DNA from: Anaerolineales bacterium
GTDB taxonomy: Bacteria > Chloroflexota > Anaerolineae > Anaerolineales > Villigracilaceae
DNA length: 64,000 bases
Assembly (NCBI GenBank): GCA_026928255.1
Contig: JAIXKJ010000008.1
Location: forward strand, 473,298 to 537,297
Direction: 5' to 3'
Below, piece by piece: positions 18,062 to 27,429 of this stretch. Position numbers and translations under genes: made by a program. How positions within the stretch are numbered: position 1 is the stretch's first letter; each line of letters begins with the position of its first letter. The notes below the pieces were generated by a model. The model worked only from the letters and a program-made list of their open reading frames with translations, had not been told where the DNA came from and did no database searches.

Positions 18062-20038
18062 TCATCCGCAATATTGCATAATGCGCTTCGAGAGCGAAAG
18101 CCCGTCCAAGCCGTGAAAAGCCAGCGCTTGTTGCGGCGTGCCGCAAGCGGGGTAGCCTTCCACTGCAAATTTGACCATCTGCTTGCCGTTCAACAAACCG
18201 CGTTCGGCGCAGACGGTTAAGAGGTTGTCCATCAAACCGCCGGCGGGGTGATGGTCTTCGAGCATGAAAACGTTTGCGTAAGGCGCGAGCGTTTCGGTCA
18301 GCCAAGCCGCGTCCACGCGATTGAGCCAGGGCATGTTGACGACGCTCAGGCCAAATCCGCGCTCGGCGAGCAGTTCGCTGGCGAGCAGCGCTTCATGCAA
18401 CATGACCGGCCCGTAAGCGAAGATGACCGCCTCTTTCCCCGCCGCCAGTTGACAGCCGCGCCCAAGCCGAAATTCATAACCCGCAGGGAGCGCAACGCGG
18501 CGCGGACTGGGGCCAATGATCAGGCGCAAGGCGATCACATCGTCCGCCTCATGGACGGCGTAATTCAGCGCCATGCGCGTTTCGTCCGCGTTGCAGGGTT
18601 GCAAAATCACGCAATTGGGCAGCGCGGAGAAAAGCGAAATGTCGCGCAGCGATTGATGCGACTTGCCCGGACCCGCAGGGATTAACCCCGCGTAATGCAG
18701 CGCGTAAATGATTTTTGATTTTTCGCTGGCGGCGTTATAAATCTGCTCGTTGGCGCGCGAGGCGAGAAAACTGGCGAAGGAGTTGACGACCGGCAGCAAC
18801 CCCTGACGCGCCAGCCCCGCCGCCATCGAAACCATATCTTGTTCGGCGATGCCGTTTTCGATGAAGCGTTCGGGGTAGGCGCTTTCAAAATCGCGGACTT
18901 TGCAATCGGAAGAGAGGTCGGCGTCCAGCACGACGATGTCTTCGCGTTCGGCGGCGAGTTCGACCAGCGCCTGCCCGTAAGCGCGGGAGACGTATTCATC
19001 TGTCGGCTTGACGGCGAGACGCTCCAACGCCGCTTGGCTGAGCGGCTCGCCTTCCAGCATGGACGGGCTGGCTGTTTTCGCTTCCGCCTCAACGGGAGTC
19101 AAACGCAACGGGGCAAGCGAGACAGCCGCCAGATCGGCGTCGAGGCGTTGAATTAATTCCGCATATCCCATTGCAAACGCCGCGTCATCCGGCGCGCCCG
19201 AATGCCAAGGGTAGAGTCCCTTGCCGATTTCCAACGCGGCGGGGTGTTCCATAAACGAAACGCCGCGCCCTTTGATTGTGTCGGCGATGATGATTTGCGG
19301 CTTGCCTGTAACCTGTTTGACTTCGGCGAAGGCGCGCTCGATTTGGCGGAAGTCGTGCCCGTCCACGCGGACGACGTGCCAGCCGAAGGCGCTGAATTTT
19401 TCGTCAAGGTTGCGAAGTTCCATAATTTCAGAAACGGGCTTGTCGGATTGGATTTTGTTATCGTCCACGATGACGGTAAGGTTGTCAATTTTTTGATGCG
19501 CGGCGGCGTTCAGCGCTTCGTAGTTTTGCCCTTCTTGCAGCTCGCCGTCGCCGGTCATCACATAAACGCGCCCGCCGAGTCCGCGATATTTTTTCGCCCA
19601 CGCCATGCCGCGCCCTTTGGACATGCCCATGCCGAGCGAGCCGGAGTTGGCTTCCATGCCGCGATTGCCGACGTCGGGGTGGCCATTCAAACCGTCGAGG
19701 CGGCGCAGAGACATAAGCGCCTCGTCGGAGATTTCGCCAAGCGAGTGAAGCGCGGCGTACAAGCCAGGCACGTCGTGCCCCTTCGACGAAAAATAAATGT
19801 CGCGCTGCGGGCTGTCAAAGCCAACTTGCAGCGTGTTCATCTCTTCGTAGTACAACCAGACGACGAGATCCATCGCGCTGAAACTCGAACCGAGATGCCC
19901 CGACCCAGCGCGCTTAACTTCGGTCAACGTGTTGGCGCGGCACATGTCCGCGATGAGTTGCAGTTTTTTGTATTTGTCTATCGCAGAATTTTTCACGCGC
20001 TGAAATTCTTCAACGGGGATTAATGTTAGTTCGACCAT
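18062..20038 (-). CDS. single-chain transketolase (TPP-dependent), glycan-locus type
   Basis: 658 residues, the full transketolase length. N-terminal TPP domain: RAGSGHLGSSFSAMDL near residue 44, KGHDVPGLYAALHSLG, and GDGELQEGQNYEAL ... VIVDDNKI (GDG-x-N cofactor motif) near 160-190. The central pyrimidine domain has ENGIAEQDMVSMAAGLA near 390, where the Glu that activates TPP sits in a DXS-like IAEQ context rather than the usual REF context. PAGPGKSHQSLRDISLF follows, then the C-terminal domain. RBS AGAGGAAAC precedes the ATG. Cotranscribed with cytidylyltransferase, aldehyde dehydrogenase and NeuB genes; likely supplies or rearranges a sugar for that pathway rather than serving the pentose cycle (inference). 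Confidence 0.85.
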   Translation of the reverse strand: MVELTLIPVEEFQRVKNSAIDKYKKLQLIADMCRANTLTEVKRAGSGHLGSSFSAMDLVVWLYYEEMNTLQVGFDSPQRDIYFSSKGHDVPGLYAALHSLGEISDEALMSLRRLDGLNGHPDVGNRGMEANSGSLGMGMSKGRGMAWAKKYRGLGGRVYVMTGDGELQEGQNYEALNAAAHQKIDNLTVIVDDNKIQSDKPVSEIMELRNLDEKFSAFGWHVVRVDGHDFRQIERAFAEVKQVTGKPQIIIADTIKGRGVSFMEHPAALEIGKGLYPWHSGAPDDAAFAMGYAELIQRLDADLAAVSLAPLRLTPVEAEAKTASPSMLEGEPLSQAALERLAVKPTDEYVSRAYGQALVELAAEREDIVVLDADLSSDCKVRDFESAYPERFIENGIAEQDMVSMAAGLARQGLLPVVNSFASFLASRANEQIYNAASEKSKIIYALHYAGLIPAGPGKSHQSLRDISLFSALPNCVILQPCNADETRMALNYAVHEADDVIALRLIIGPSPRRVALPAGYEFRLGRGCQLAAGKEAVIFAYGPVMLHEALLASELLAERGFGLSVVNMPWLNRVDAAWLTETLAPYANVFMLEDHHPAGGLMDNLLTVCAERGLLNGKQMVKFAVEGYPACGTPQQALAFHGLDGLSLSKRIMQYCG

Positions 20039-20090
20039 GTTTCCTCTTTAAGACGCCGCGCCTCATTCCGCGCCCGCGCCTGATGCTTCT

Positions 20091-20840
20091 CTACGAAATT
20101 TTTTCTACCTTCGGCAGTTGCGCCTCTCCGCTGGCGACGAGACGTTCCGCTAGATCCCAATCGTAGGGATGGTTCACGTCAAAGCCTTCGTACCCTTGCG
20201 AGATGAACGGCATAACCGTTTCGCCGGCAATTGTGCGCCCGTCAAAGACCGCGCGCGTCCAGGCGATTTCAAGGCTGGCGTTTTGCGAATAAATTTCAGG
20301 CAAGCCTTGATAGGGAGCGCTGTGCCAGGGCTGTTCGCGCGAGCCGAAGGGAAGCAACGGCGTCATGCGTTTTCCGCGAACGACCCACATTTTGCCCGGA
20401 TGTTCTTTAACCTTCTCCACCGCGCGCAGCGAGTCCGCGCCCGCTTCGGATTGGAATTCGCGCCAAGCGCGTTGAATAGTGGACGGCAAGCGGAAGGGGC
20501 TGGTCGGGCGCAGAATGCTGAACGCGTCGTACTCGCGCCCCATCTCTCGCAGACGGCGCAACGTAAAATCCACCCATTCGATGTCCAGAGAAAGGTCGCC
20601 CGAAATTTCGGCGGGGCGCAAAAAGGGAACTTCCGCGCCGTACGAACGAGCGATTTCGGCGTACTCCTCCGAATCGGTCGAGACGAGCGTTGCGGCGAAG
20701 ACGCCGCTTTGGCGGGCGGCGCAAACCGAATAGGCCAACAGCGGATGCCCGGCCAACGGGCGGACGTTCTTTCCGCGCACTCGTTTCGAGCCAGCGCGCG
20801 CGGGGATTAACGCGATAACGGAAGGATTCTCTTTGCTCAT
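20091..20840 (-). CDS. CMP-nonulosonate-type cytidylyltransferase (NeuA/LegF/PseF family)
   Basis: 249 residues. ALIPARAGSKRVRGKNVRPL is the family's CTP-binding signature (RxGSKxxxxKN), followed by VSTDSEEYAEIARSYGAEVP and SILRPTSPFR. These are shared by enzymes that activate sialic, legionaminic and pseudaminic acids as CMP sugars (KdsB relatives lack this exact loop). It overlaps the aldehyde dehydrogenase gene by 4 bp and lies 52 bp from the transketolase. With NeuB 1.5 kb upstream it most simply activates the acid made by NeuB in the cytosol. The exact nonulosonate is unknown. Confidence 0.82.
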   Translation of the reverse strand: MSKENPSVIALIPARAGSKRVRGKNVRPLAGHPLLAYSVCAARQSGVFAATLVSTDSEEYAEIARSYGAEVPFLRPAEISGDLSLDIEWVDFTLRRLREMGREYDAFSILRPTSPFRLPSTIQRAWREFQSEAGADSLRAVEKVKEHPGKMWVVRGKRMTPLLPFGSREQPWHSAPYQGLPEIYSQNASLEIAWTRAVFDGRTIAGETVMPFISQGYEGFDVNHPYDWDLAERLVASGEAQLPKVEKIS

Positions 20841-22303
20841 ACTTGCATCGGGTCAATGTTGACGTACACGTCTTTCAACTCGGAATACACGTCCAGCGCT
20901 TCAGTGCCCGGCTCGCGCGAACCGTTGCCCGAAAGTTTGCGTCCGCCGAAGGGCATGTGCGGTTCGGAGCCGTGCGTCCCGGCGTTGACCACCGCCACGC
21001 CCGTTTGGACTTTATCGTAAAAGCGCACGGCGCGGTGAATGCTGCGCGTGTGAATGCTGGCGGTCAACCCGTAAGGCGTGTCGTTCGCCATTTGCAGCGC
21101 CTGTTCAAAATCTTTCGCTTTGAACAACAGCGCCACAGGACCAAACAACTCGCATTCAGAAATCTCGTCGTGCGGGTTAACGTTTTCAATTAACGTCGGC
21201 GCCATGTAATAACCGTCTTTGTGCTCGGCGTCGGTCAGGCGTTTGCCGCCGCATAAAATCGTCGCGCCGTTTTGCTCGGCTTTCTCGACCGCCGCAAGCA
21301 TGTTCAGCAACTGCCCCTCGTTGATGACCGCGCCCAAATCACAATCGTCCGCCGTTCCAACTTTCAACCTTTGCGTTTTCTCCGCGAGCAAATCGCGGAA
21401 CTTCTCATAAATCGCTTCAAAAATAATCACGCGGCTGGTCGAAGCGCAACGCTGACCGGCGTTGCTAAACGCGGAAAGCAAAACCCACTTCGCGGCGTTT
21501 TCTAAATCGGCGTCGTCGCAAACCACCAGCGGATTCTTCCCGCCGAGTTCTAACGAGATGCGCGCAAAACGCTCCGCCGCAACGCGATTAATAACGCGCC
21601 CTACGTCGGTCGAGCCGGTAAAACTGATCACGTCCACATCTGCATGGGCGACGAGCGGCGCGCCCGCCTCTTCGCCGAACCCCTGCACAACGCTCAACAC
21701 GCCGTCGGGCAATCCGGCCTCTTTGGCAATCTGTGCAAAAATCCAAACCGTCGCGGGCGTGTCTTCGGCGGCTTTCAGCACGGCGGCGTTGCCGCAAATC
21801 AGCGCGGGAAAAACCTTCCAAGCCACGTTGGCAATCGGCGTGTTGGCGGCGATGATTAAGCCCGCCACGCCAATCGGCTGACGAATGGTCATCGCGTATT
21901 TATTTGCCGCGCCGCTGGTCGTCGTGCGCCCGTACAAACGCTGACCTTCGCTGGCGTAGAACAAGCCGCACTGAATCGCGCCGCCCGTTTCGCCCAACGC
22001 CTCTTTCATAGACTTTCCAGTTTCGGCGGCGACAATGGCGGCGATCTCGCTTTGACGTTTTTGCATCTCGGTTACGATTTTGTGCAAAATTAACCCGCGT
22101 TGCACGGCGGGCGTGTCCGCCCACGCGGGCTGGGCTTTCTTTGCCAACGCAACCGCGCGCTCCACGTCCGCTTGCCGCGAACGCGCCGCCTTGCACAAAA
22201 ATTTTCCGTTGGCTGGGTTGAGTTTATCGAACCATTCGTCGCGTTCGGTCGGCTGTTCTTGCGCGCCGATCCAGTTGGGGATTTTTACGGGGAAACTGTT
22301 CAT
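20837..22303 (-). CDS. NAD(P)-dependent aldehyde dehydrogenase
   Basis: 488 residues, standard length for the superfamily. The active-site Cys lies in FSNAGQRCASTSRV near residue 285, the general-base Glu in LELGGKNPLVV near 251, and the cofactor loop is FTGSTDVGRV near 230. The stretch AANTPIANVAWKVFPALICG matches the substrate-tunnel region. Coupled by 4-bp ATGA overlaps to the cytidylyltransferase and NeuB genes, so it probably oxidises an aldehyde in nonulosonate or other acid-sugar synthesis. An aldehyde dehydrogenase is not part of the textbook sialic or legionaminic pathways, which makes its place here notable. Confidence 0.9.
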   Translation of the reverse strand: MNSFPVKIPNWIGAQEQPTERDEWFDKLNPANGKFLCKAARSRQADVERAVALAKKAQPAWADTPAVQRGLILHKIVTEMQKRQSEIAAIVAAETGKSMKEALGETGGAIQCGLFYASEGQRLYGRTTTSGAANKYAMTIRQPIGVAGLIIAANTPIANVAWKVFPALICGNAAVLKAAEDTPATVWIFAQIAKEAGLPDGVLSVVQGFGEEAGAPLVAHADVDVISFTGSTDVGRVINRVAAERFARISLELGGKNPLVVCDDADLENAAKWVLLSAFSNAGQRCASTSRVIIFEAIYEKFRDLLAEKTQRLKVGTADDCDLGAVINEGQLLNMLAAVEKAEQNGATILCGGKRLTDAEHKDGYYMAPTLIENVNPHDEISECELFGPVALLFKAKDFEQALQMANDTPYGLTASIHTRSIHRAVRFYDKVQTGVAVVNAGTHGSEPHMPFGGRKLSGNGSREPGTEALDVYSELKDVYVNIDPMQV

Positions 22304-23349
22304 TTCAAATTCTCAAACGAAAAGTTTTCGTCTTCCGCCAAAGCGCTGACCAGCGTCTTGCCGACGACGTTGTCCAACTCATAAGGCGGGATGCCGTCAC
22401 TGGGCGATTTTATGGCGACGTCGGCGCGGGTCAAGACCCGCCCAGCTGGAAGGTCTCGCGCCGCGACCAATTTTTTTCCCATCTTATGAATCGGCTCGAC
22501 TTCGCTGGGGTAGATGCGCTTCTCGCCGTCGCCTAAGGCGATCTTCACCCGCCGCAAATCGCGGACGAGTTTTCGCATGCCAATCGGCTCTAACGAAAAA
22601 GCGTGGTCGGTTCCCTTCCATGTGTGGTTGAGCGTAAAATGTTGTTCGACGATGCGCGACCCTAAGATATAAGCGGCGAGCGCCATTGCAATTCCGTTTT
22701 CATGGTCGGACAAACCGACGACGACGTCGGGAAATTTTTCTCGATAGGTTGAGATGACGCGCAAGTTTAAATCTTGCGGTTCGGCGGGGTAGGAAGCGGT
22801 GCATTGCAAAATCGCCAACTGCGAATTGAGCGGCATGATCGCGTCGTAAGCGCGTTGCACGTCTTCCAGCGCGCCGCCGCCGGTGCTGATGATCATCGGC
22901 TTGCCAATTTTGGCAACGTGTTTAAGCAACGGCGTGTTCTTCAAATCGCCCGACGCAATTTTATAAAGCGGCATGTCCAATTCGGCGAGGAAGTCCGCGC
23001 TATTTAAGTCGAAGGCGGTGGAGAACATGATAATGCCCAACTCTTCGGCATATTTTTTCAATTCGACGTATTCATGTCTGCCGAATTCCAGCGCTTCGCG
23101 GTGTTCGCCGTAGGTCGCGCCGAAACTGTTTCTGTTCTCGTAAGGTCGGTTGTAGGCTGTTTTGGTCAGCAGGGATTTGTTGTCGCGCTTCTGCAATTTG
23201 ACCGCGTCCGCGCCGCATTCTTTAGCGACCTTAAACATCTCCATCGCTTTTTGCAAATCGCCCTGATGGTTGTTGCCAATTTCGGCGATGATGAAACAAT
23301 CGCTGTCGTCGTTAATCTCAAGTTCGTTAATGGTCAATTTTCTATTCAT
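22300..23349 (-). CDS. neuB: NeuB-family nonulosonate synthase (PEP-condensing) with SAF domain
   Basis: 349 residues from the ATG at 23347-23349 (MNRKLTINELEIND). A longer reading to 23463 would overlap the FkbM gene by 122 bp. FIIAEIGNNHQGDLQKAMEM, ADAVKLQKRD, MFSTAFDLNSADFL, YKIASGDLKN and VGLSDHENG are the TIM-barrel motifs of NeuB/LegI/PseI enzymes, and VEQHFTLNHTWKGTDHAFSL gives the metal His residues. The last 60 residues (KKLVAARDLPAGRVLTRADV) form the antifreeze-like SAF domain that caps the neighbouring subunit. The enzyme condenses phosphoenolpyruvate with a hexosamine-type sugar; no NeuC/LegG epimerase was seen in the window, so the acceptor sugar is uncertain. Confidence 0.9.
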   Translation of the reverse strand: MNRKLTINELEINDDSDCFIIAEIGNNHQGDLQKAMEMFKVAKECGADAVKLQKRDNKSLLTKTAYNRPYENRNSFGATYGEHREALEFGRHEYVELKKYAEELGIIMFSTAFDLNSADFLAELDMPLYKIASGDLKNTPLLKHVAKIGKPMIISTGGGALEDVQRAYDAIMPLNSQLAILQCTASYPAEPQDLNLRVISTYREKFPDVVVGLSDHENGIAMALAAYILGSRIVEQHFTLNHTWKGTDHAFSLEPIGMRKLVRDLRRVKIALGDGEKRIYPSEVEPIHKMGKKLVAARDLPAGRVLTRADVAIKSPSDGIPPYELDNVVGKTLVSALAEDENFSFENLK

Positions 23350-24184
23350 GCGGATATTTCCAATCCTTTGTAAACAAAATATCGTAAACGAACGGGTATG
23401 TCTTAAATCCCGCGTGTTGAATGCGTTTTGTTTCCACAAACCCCGCAGACTTAAATATATCAAACAACTCGCGGACTCGCGCGTCGTCGGCTTGAGTTTC
23501 CGTTACTTCGATCATCACAGACTTGACGGCGCTTCCCGCCAGCAGGCGTTTCATCCCTTCGACGATTTCTTTCTCGCCGCCGTCCACGTCAATTTTGACG
23601 TGCGTCGGCGCTTCAAAATTATGCTCTTCAATTAACTCGTCCAACGAATAGGCGATTACTTTTTGACTAAACGCGGGGGCAAAGGTTTGCCCCGTCTGGT
23701 TGACGGCGGAATCGAGCGTGTGCACCGACGCGCCGGGCGTTAAGTCCGTGTAATTAAACGAATGGATTCCGCCGCGAGCGCCGAGCGCGAAAGAAAACGG
23801 GAAGACGACTTCGCCAAATCCGTTCGCCGCGATGTTTTTTATCAACGATGCGAAGGTCGAAAAAGACGGCTCAAAGGCGTAAACCTTCACTTGTTGATTG
23901 TGAATTTTCGCCGCCGTCAAACTGAACATGCCGACGTTCGCGCCGATATCGTAAAACACTTCGCCCGCTTGAAAACTCGCCAGCCAATCGGTCATGCCGT
24001 CGTCAAATTCTCGCTGACTGCGCCGCAATTCTTTAACCGACGAAACGTAGCACTGAACGCCTTTACAAAAAGCCGCTTCTTGGTACAGCGGAAGTTTGTC
24101 CATCAGCCGCGCTTTGAAAGTCGGTCCAAAAATATTGATCATTTGGTAAGCCAGCGCGTCGCGCCAGCGTTCTTTTTCAGCCAT
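23342..24184 (-). CDS. FkbM-family SAM-dependent methyltransferase
   Basis: 280 residues. GEVFYDIGANVGMFSLTAAK near residue 75 is the FkbM SAM loop, followed by VYAFEPSFSTFASLIKN (acidic ribose-binding Glu) and HVKIDVDGGEKEIVEGM, the family's IDVDGxE motif. FkbM proteins O-methylate hydroxyls of sugars and polyketides. Its end overlaps the NeuB start by 8 bp and it lies 9 bp downstream of the Wzt gene, so its product may methylate a chain end recognised by the ABC exporter, as known for some O-antigens (inference). Confidence 0.88.
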   Translation of the reverse strand: MAEKERWRDALAYQMINIFGPTFKARLMDKLPLYQEAAFCKGVQCYVSSVKELRRSQREFDDGMTDWLASFQAGEVFYDIGANVGMFSLTAAKIHNQQVKVYAFEPSFSTFASLIKNIAANGFGEVVFPFSFALGARGGIHSFNYTDLTPGASVHTLDSAVNQTGQTFAPAFSQKVIAYSLDELIEEHNFEAPTHVKIDVDGGEKEIVEGMKRLLAGSAVKSVMIEVTETQADDARVRELFDIFKSAGFVETKRIQHAGFKTYPFVYDILFTKDWKYPHE

Positions 24185-24193
24185 TGAAATTCC

Positions 24194-25474
24194 TTAGATT
24201 GGGTTTTGAGCAATCGTCCAATTCAAAAGCGGACGGACGACGCCCGCCAAATTTTGCGAGTAATCGCCGCGCGCGGAAAGAGCCATCATCGAATCGTAGA
24301 CTTGAAAACTAATCCCGTCTCTTAAGTTGACGTAATGTTTCTTCGCGCCCGCCGAAGAAAAAATTGAAACGTTGAGCGCGTATTCGCTTTCGGTCAGCAA
24401 ATGCGCGGGGACTTTTAACACAGAGGTATATACGCCGCTTTTTTCGCGCGTTGCTTCCGTCGGCTCGACGGACGAAAACGCCAACACGCCTTGCGTAATA
24501 AAATTTAACGCGCATCGAAAGCGCAAATTCGACTCGTTGACTCGATAAGTTAACTTAATGAAAATATCTTCGCCGACTTCAAAAACGGCTTTCGATTTAT
24601 TTTGTTCGTCAAAAATGCCGACTTCCAAAAGCCGCAACTCGTTTGTGCCCGGCGCGTTGCCCGCTTCCCATTGGCGAACTCCGCTTTCCTCCGCCGCGCC
24701 CGCGAGATATTTCGCCGTAATTTCCGGCGCCGCCCCGTCCGCAATAAGTTCGCCTTTGTCTAACAAAACGGCGCGGCTGCACAGACGATTAATCGCCGCC
24801 ATGTTGTGGCTGACGAAAAGCACCGTGCGCCCCTGACTGGCAGTCTCGCTCATTTTGCCGAGACACTTTCGCTGAAAAGCCGCGTCGCCGACCGCCAGCA
24901 CTTCGTCCACCACCATAATTTCAGGGTCGAGGTGCGCGGCGACGGCAAAGGCGAGGCGGACGTACATTCCGCTTGAATAGCGCTTGACGGGCGTATCCAC
25001 AAATTTTTCCACTTCGGAGAAGGAGACGATCTCGTCAAATTTTTTGGCGATCTCGCGGCGCGTCATTCCGAGAATGGCGCCGTTGAGGTAAATGTTTTCT
25101 CTGCCAGTCAACTCGGGGTGAAAGCCCGTGCCGACTTCCAACAAACTGGCAATGCGCCCGCGAACTTTGATTCGTCCGCCGCTGGGCGCGGTTACTTTGG
25201 AAAGCACTTTTAGCAAGGTGCTTTTTCCCGCGCCGTTCCTGCCGATGATGCCTAACGCCTGCCCTTCGTCCACAGCAAAACTGACGTCTTTCAACGCCCA
25301 AATCAACCCGTCGGTGCGGTTGCCGTGATCCACATCGCCAATCTTCGCCAGCGGATCGGGGCGTCTGCGGACTCGCGCCCACCAGCGATTTAAATCTTCG
25401 TACAGCGTGCGGTTGCCAATCGCGCCCAGCCGATATTGTTTCGAGACGTGTTCGACAGAAATAGAAACGGTCAT
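24194..25474 (-). CDS. wzt: polysaccharide ABC exporter, ATP-binding subunit with C-terminal glycan-binding-type domain
   Basis: 426 residues. Walker A GIIGRNGAGKSTLLK near residue 82, signature YSSGMYVRLAFAV near 166, Walker B IMVVDEVLAVGD near 186, and switch His in VSHNM near 221. A second domain fills residues about 270-426; in O9a-type Wzt such domains bind a modified chain terminus and gate export. The order with the permease (ATGA overlap at 25471) is the Wzm-Wzt operon arrangement. Acts at the cytoplasmic membrane. Confidence 0.93.
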   Translation of the reverse strand: MTVSISVEHVSKQYRLGAIGNRTLYEDLNRWWARVRRRPDPLAKIGDVDHGNRTDGLIWALKDVSFAVDEGQALGIIGRNGAGKSTLLKVLSKVTAPSGGRIKVRGRIASLLEVGTGFHPELTGRENIYLNGAILGMTRREIAKKFDEIVSFSEVEKFVDTPVKRYSSGMYVRLAFAVAAHLDPEIMVVDEVLAVGDAAFQRKCLGKMSETASQGRTVLFVSHNMAAINRLCSRAVLLDKGELIADGAAPEITAKYLAGAAEESGVRQWEAGNAPGTNELRLLEVGIFDEQNKSKAVFEVGEDIFIKLTYRVNESNLRFRCALNFITQGVLAFSSVEPTEATREKSGVYTSVLKVPAHLLTESEYALNVSIFSSAGAKKHYVNLRDGISFQVYDSMMALSARGDYSQNLAGVVRPLLNWTIAQNPI

Positions 25475-26328
25475 ACGGTATCCATAAACGTGGCTTCGAT
25501 GCGGTTGAACAGCAGAATGCCAATCGTCAACGCCAGCAGCGTGAAGACGACGCTATACGTCAACAACGCGGCGTTTAATTCGCCCGCTCCAAGAAACGAA
25601 TAGCGGAATCCTTCCACGACGGAGGTTAAGGGGTTGGCGAGAATCAAGATGCGATATTTTTGCGGAATGGACGAAAGCGGATAAATGACGGGCGTGGCGT
25701 ACATAAATAATTGCACGCCGAAACGCACGAAGAATTGCAAATCGCGGTAGCGCGTCGTCAACGCGGAGACGATGATTCCTAACCCCAAGCCCAAGCCAGC
25801 CATAATCAAAAGGTAAAGCGGAAGCAGCGCAACGCTCCAATTGGGCGCGACCAAACCTTTCGCCCAATAGTAGGCGACGAAAATTAAAAACAACGCGAAT
25901 TGAATCGCAAAGGCAATTAAGTTGGAAATCAAAATCGAAATCGGCACAGCAAGACGCGGAAAATAAACTTTGCCAAATAAATTCGCGTTGGAGATAAAGG
26001 TCGTGGACGTTTTATTGAGGCATTCCGCGAAGTAGGCCCAAATGACCGAACCCGCAAGATAGAATACAAAATCAGGCAGCGCGTCCGTTGGCAGGGAAGC
26101 GATTCGCCCAAAGATGACGGTGAAGGTCAGCGTGGTTAATATCGGTTGAATCAAATACCAAAGCGGACCTAAAATAGTCTGCTTGTAAACCGAGACAAAA
26201 TCGCGCCAGATGAAAAGTAAAATTAAATCGCGCGCGCGCCACAGGTCGCCCAGCCGCCAGTCAAACCAATTTCTTTGCGGCTCGATAATATCGGTCCATT
26301 TTTCCGAATGTTCTGTAATCGTTTCCAT
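25471..26328 (-). CDS. wzm: polysaccharide ABC exporter, permease subunit
   Basis: 285 residues with six hydrophobic helices after a short cytosolic N-terminus. LGPLWYLIQPILTTLTFTVI (residues about 53-72) is the conserved ABC-2 permease start, and ANPLTSVVEGFRYSFLG near 232 is characteristic of TagG/Wzm proteins. It pairs with the downstream Wzt gene. It would translocate an undecaprenyl-linked glycan across the membrane. Stop of the aminotransferase frame follows directly (TAA abutting the ATG). Confidence 0.92.
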   Translation of the reverse strand: METITEHSEKWTDIIEPQRNWFDWRLGDLWRARDLILLFIWRDFVSVYKQTILGPLWYLIQPILTTLTFTVIFGRIASLPTDALPDFVFYLAGSVIWAYFAECLNKTSTTFISNANLFGKVYFPRLAVPISILISNLIAFAIQFALFLIFVAYYWAKGLVAPNWSVALLPLYLLIMAGLGLGLGIIVSALTTRYRDLQFFVRFGVQLFMYATPVIYPLSSIPQKYRILILANPLTSVVEGFRYSFLGAGELNAALLTYSVVFTLLALTIGILLFNRIEATFMDTV

Positions 26329-27429
26329 TTATTTTTCTACAAACTCCCTCGCCGCCGCGATGACTGCGTCTTGCATCGCTTCCGTCAATTCTGGATAAAG
26401 CGGAAGCGCCAGCGTTTCCTTCGCGGCTTTTTCGGCGCGCGGAAAGTCGCCGACTTTGTAGCCAAACTTGCGGCAGGGGTCTGCCAAATGCGGCGGAATC
26501 GGGTAATAGACGTCCGAGGCGATTCCTTTTTCCTTAAGGAAGGCTTGCAGCGCGTCGCGCTTCTCAACGCGGACAACGTACAAGTGATAAACGTGCTTCG
26601 CGCCCTCGCGCTCGATTGGCGTAATCAGCCCCAACGGCGCAAGCGCTTCGTTATAGCGTTTCGCCAACGCGCGACGCTTGTCGTTCCATTCGTCCACATG
26701 CGGAAGTTTGACTTGCAGCACGGCGGCTTGCAGCGCGTCGAGGCGGCTGTTGTAGCCGAGCATTTCGGAGTAATATTTTTTCTTCCAGCCGTGCGCGCGC
26801 AGCATACGCATTCGTTCCGCCAGCGCCGCGTCGTTGGTTACGGCCATGCCGCCGTCGCCGTAGCCGCCGAGGTTCTTCGTCGGGAAAAAACTCAAACAGC
26901 CGACGTCGCCCAACGCGCCGGTCTTCGCCCCAAAATATTCCGCGCCGAAGGCTTGCGCGTTGTCTTCAATCACTTTCAAATTGTGCTTGCGCGCAATTTC
27001 CGAAATCGCCTTCATCTCTGACGGATGCCCGTACAAATGGACGGGCATAATCGCCCGCGTCTGCGGTGTGAGGGCGGCTTCGATGCGGCTCGCGTCAATC
27101 TGATAACTCTGCGGGTCAATGTCCACAACCACAGGTTTTGCGCCCACCGACATGACCGCGCCCGCCGTCGCAAAAAACGTGTAAGCGGGGATAATCACTT
27201 CGTCGCCCGCGCCAATCTCCAAAGCGCGCAAAGCGATGATCAACGCGTCCGTGCCGGAAGCCAGCCCGACGGCGTGCTTCGCGCCGAGATAGGCGGCGAC
27301 GTTTTCCTCAAACTTCGCCACGTGCGAGCCTAAAATAAAATGTCCCGTTTCCAGCGTGGACAAAACCGCCGCGTCCATTTCTTCTTTGATGGAATGATAT
27401 TGCGCGACGAGGTCAACTAACGAAATCAT
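26329..27429 (-). CDS. wbpE: DegT/DnrJ/EryC1 nucleotide-sugar aminotransferase, WbpE-like
   Basis: 366 residues from the ATG at 27427-27429 ([15 protein letters not shown]). The frame extends to 27654 but only with arginine-rich shadow sequence. The PLP lysine is in [16 protein letters not shown] near residue 185; GSGTDAL-type phosphate binding is [14 protein letters not shown] near 57, and [13 protein letters not shown] near 160 carries the PLP-stacking Asp. It overlaps the acetyltransferase gene by 4 bp and lies near the WbpB-like dehydrogenase, as in WbpE, which aminates UDP-3-keto-GlcNAcA at C3. Alternative: a 4-aminotransferase (LegC-like) for the nonulosonate pathway. Confidence 0.85.
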   Translation of the reverse strand: MISLVDLVAQYHSIKEEMDAAVLSTLETGHFILGSHVAKFEENVAAYLGAKHAVGLASGTDALIIALRALEIGAGDEVIIPAYTFFATAGAVMSVGAKPVVVDIDPQSYQIDASRIEAALTPQTRAIMPVHLYGHPSEMKAISEIARKHNLKVIEDNAQAFGAEYFGAKTGALGDVGCLSFFPTKNLGGYGDGGMAVTNDAALAERMRMLRAHGWKKKYYSEMLGYNSRLDALQAAVLQVKLPHVDEWNDKRRALAKRYNEALAPLGLITPIEREGAKHVYHLYVVRVEKRDALQAFLKEKGIASDVYYPIPPHLADPCRKFGYKVGDFPRAEKAAKETLALPLYPELTEAMQDAVIAAAREFVEK

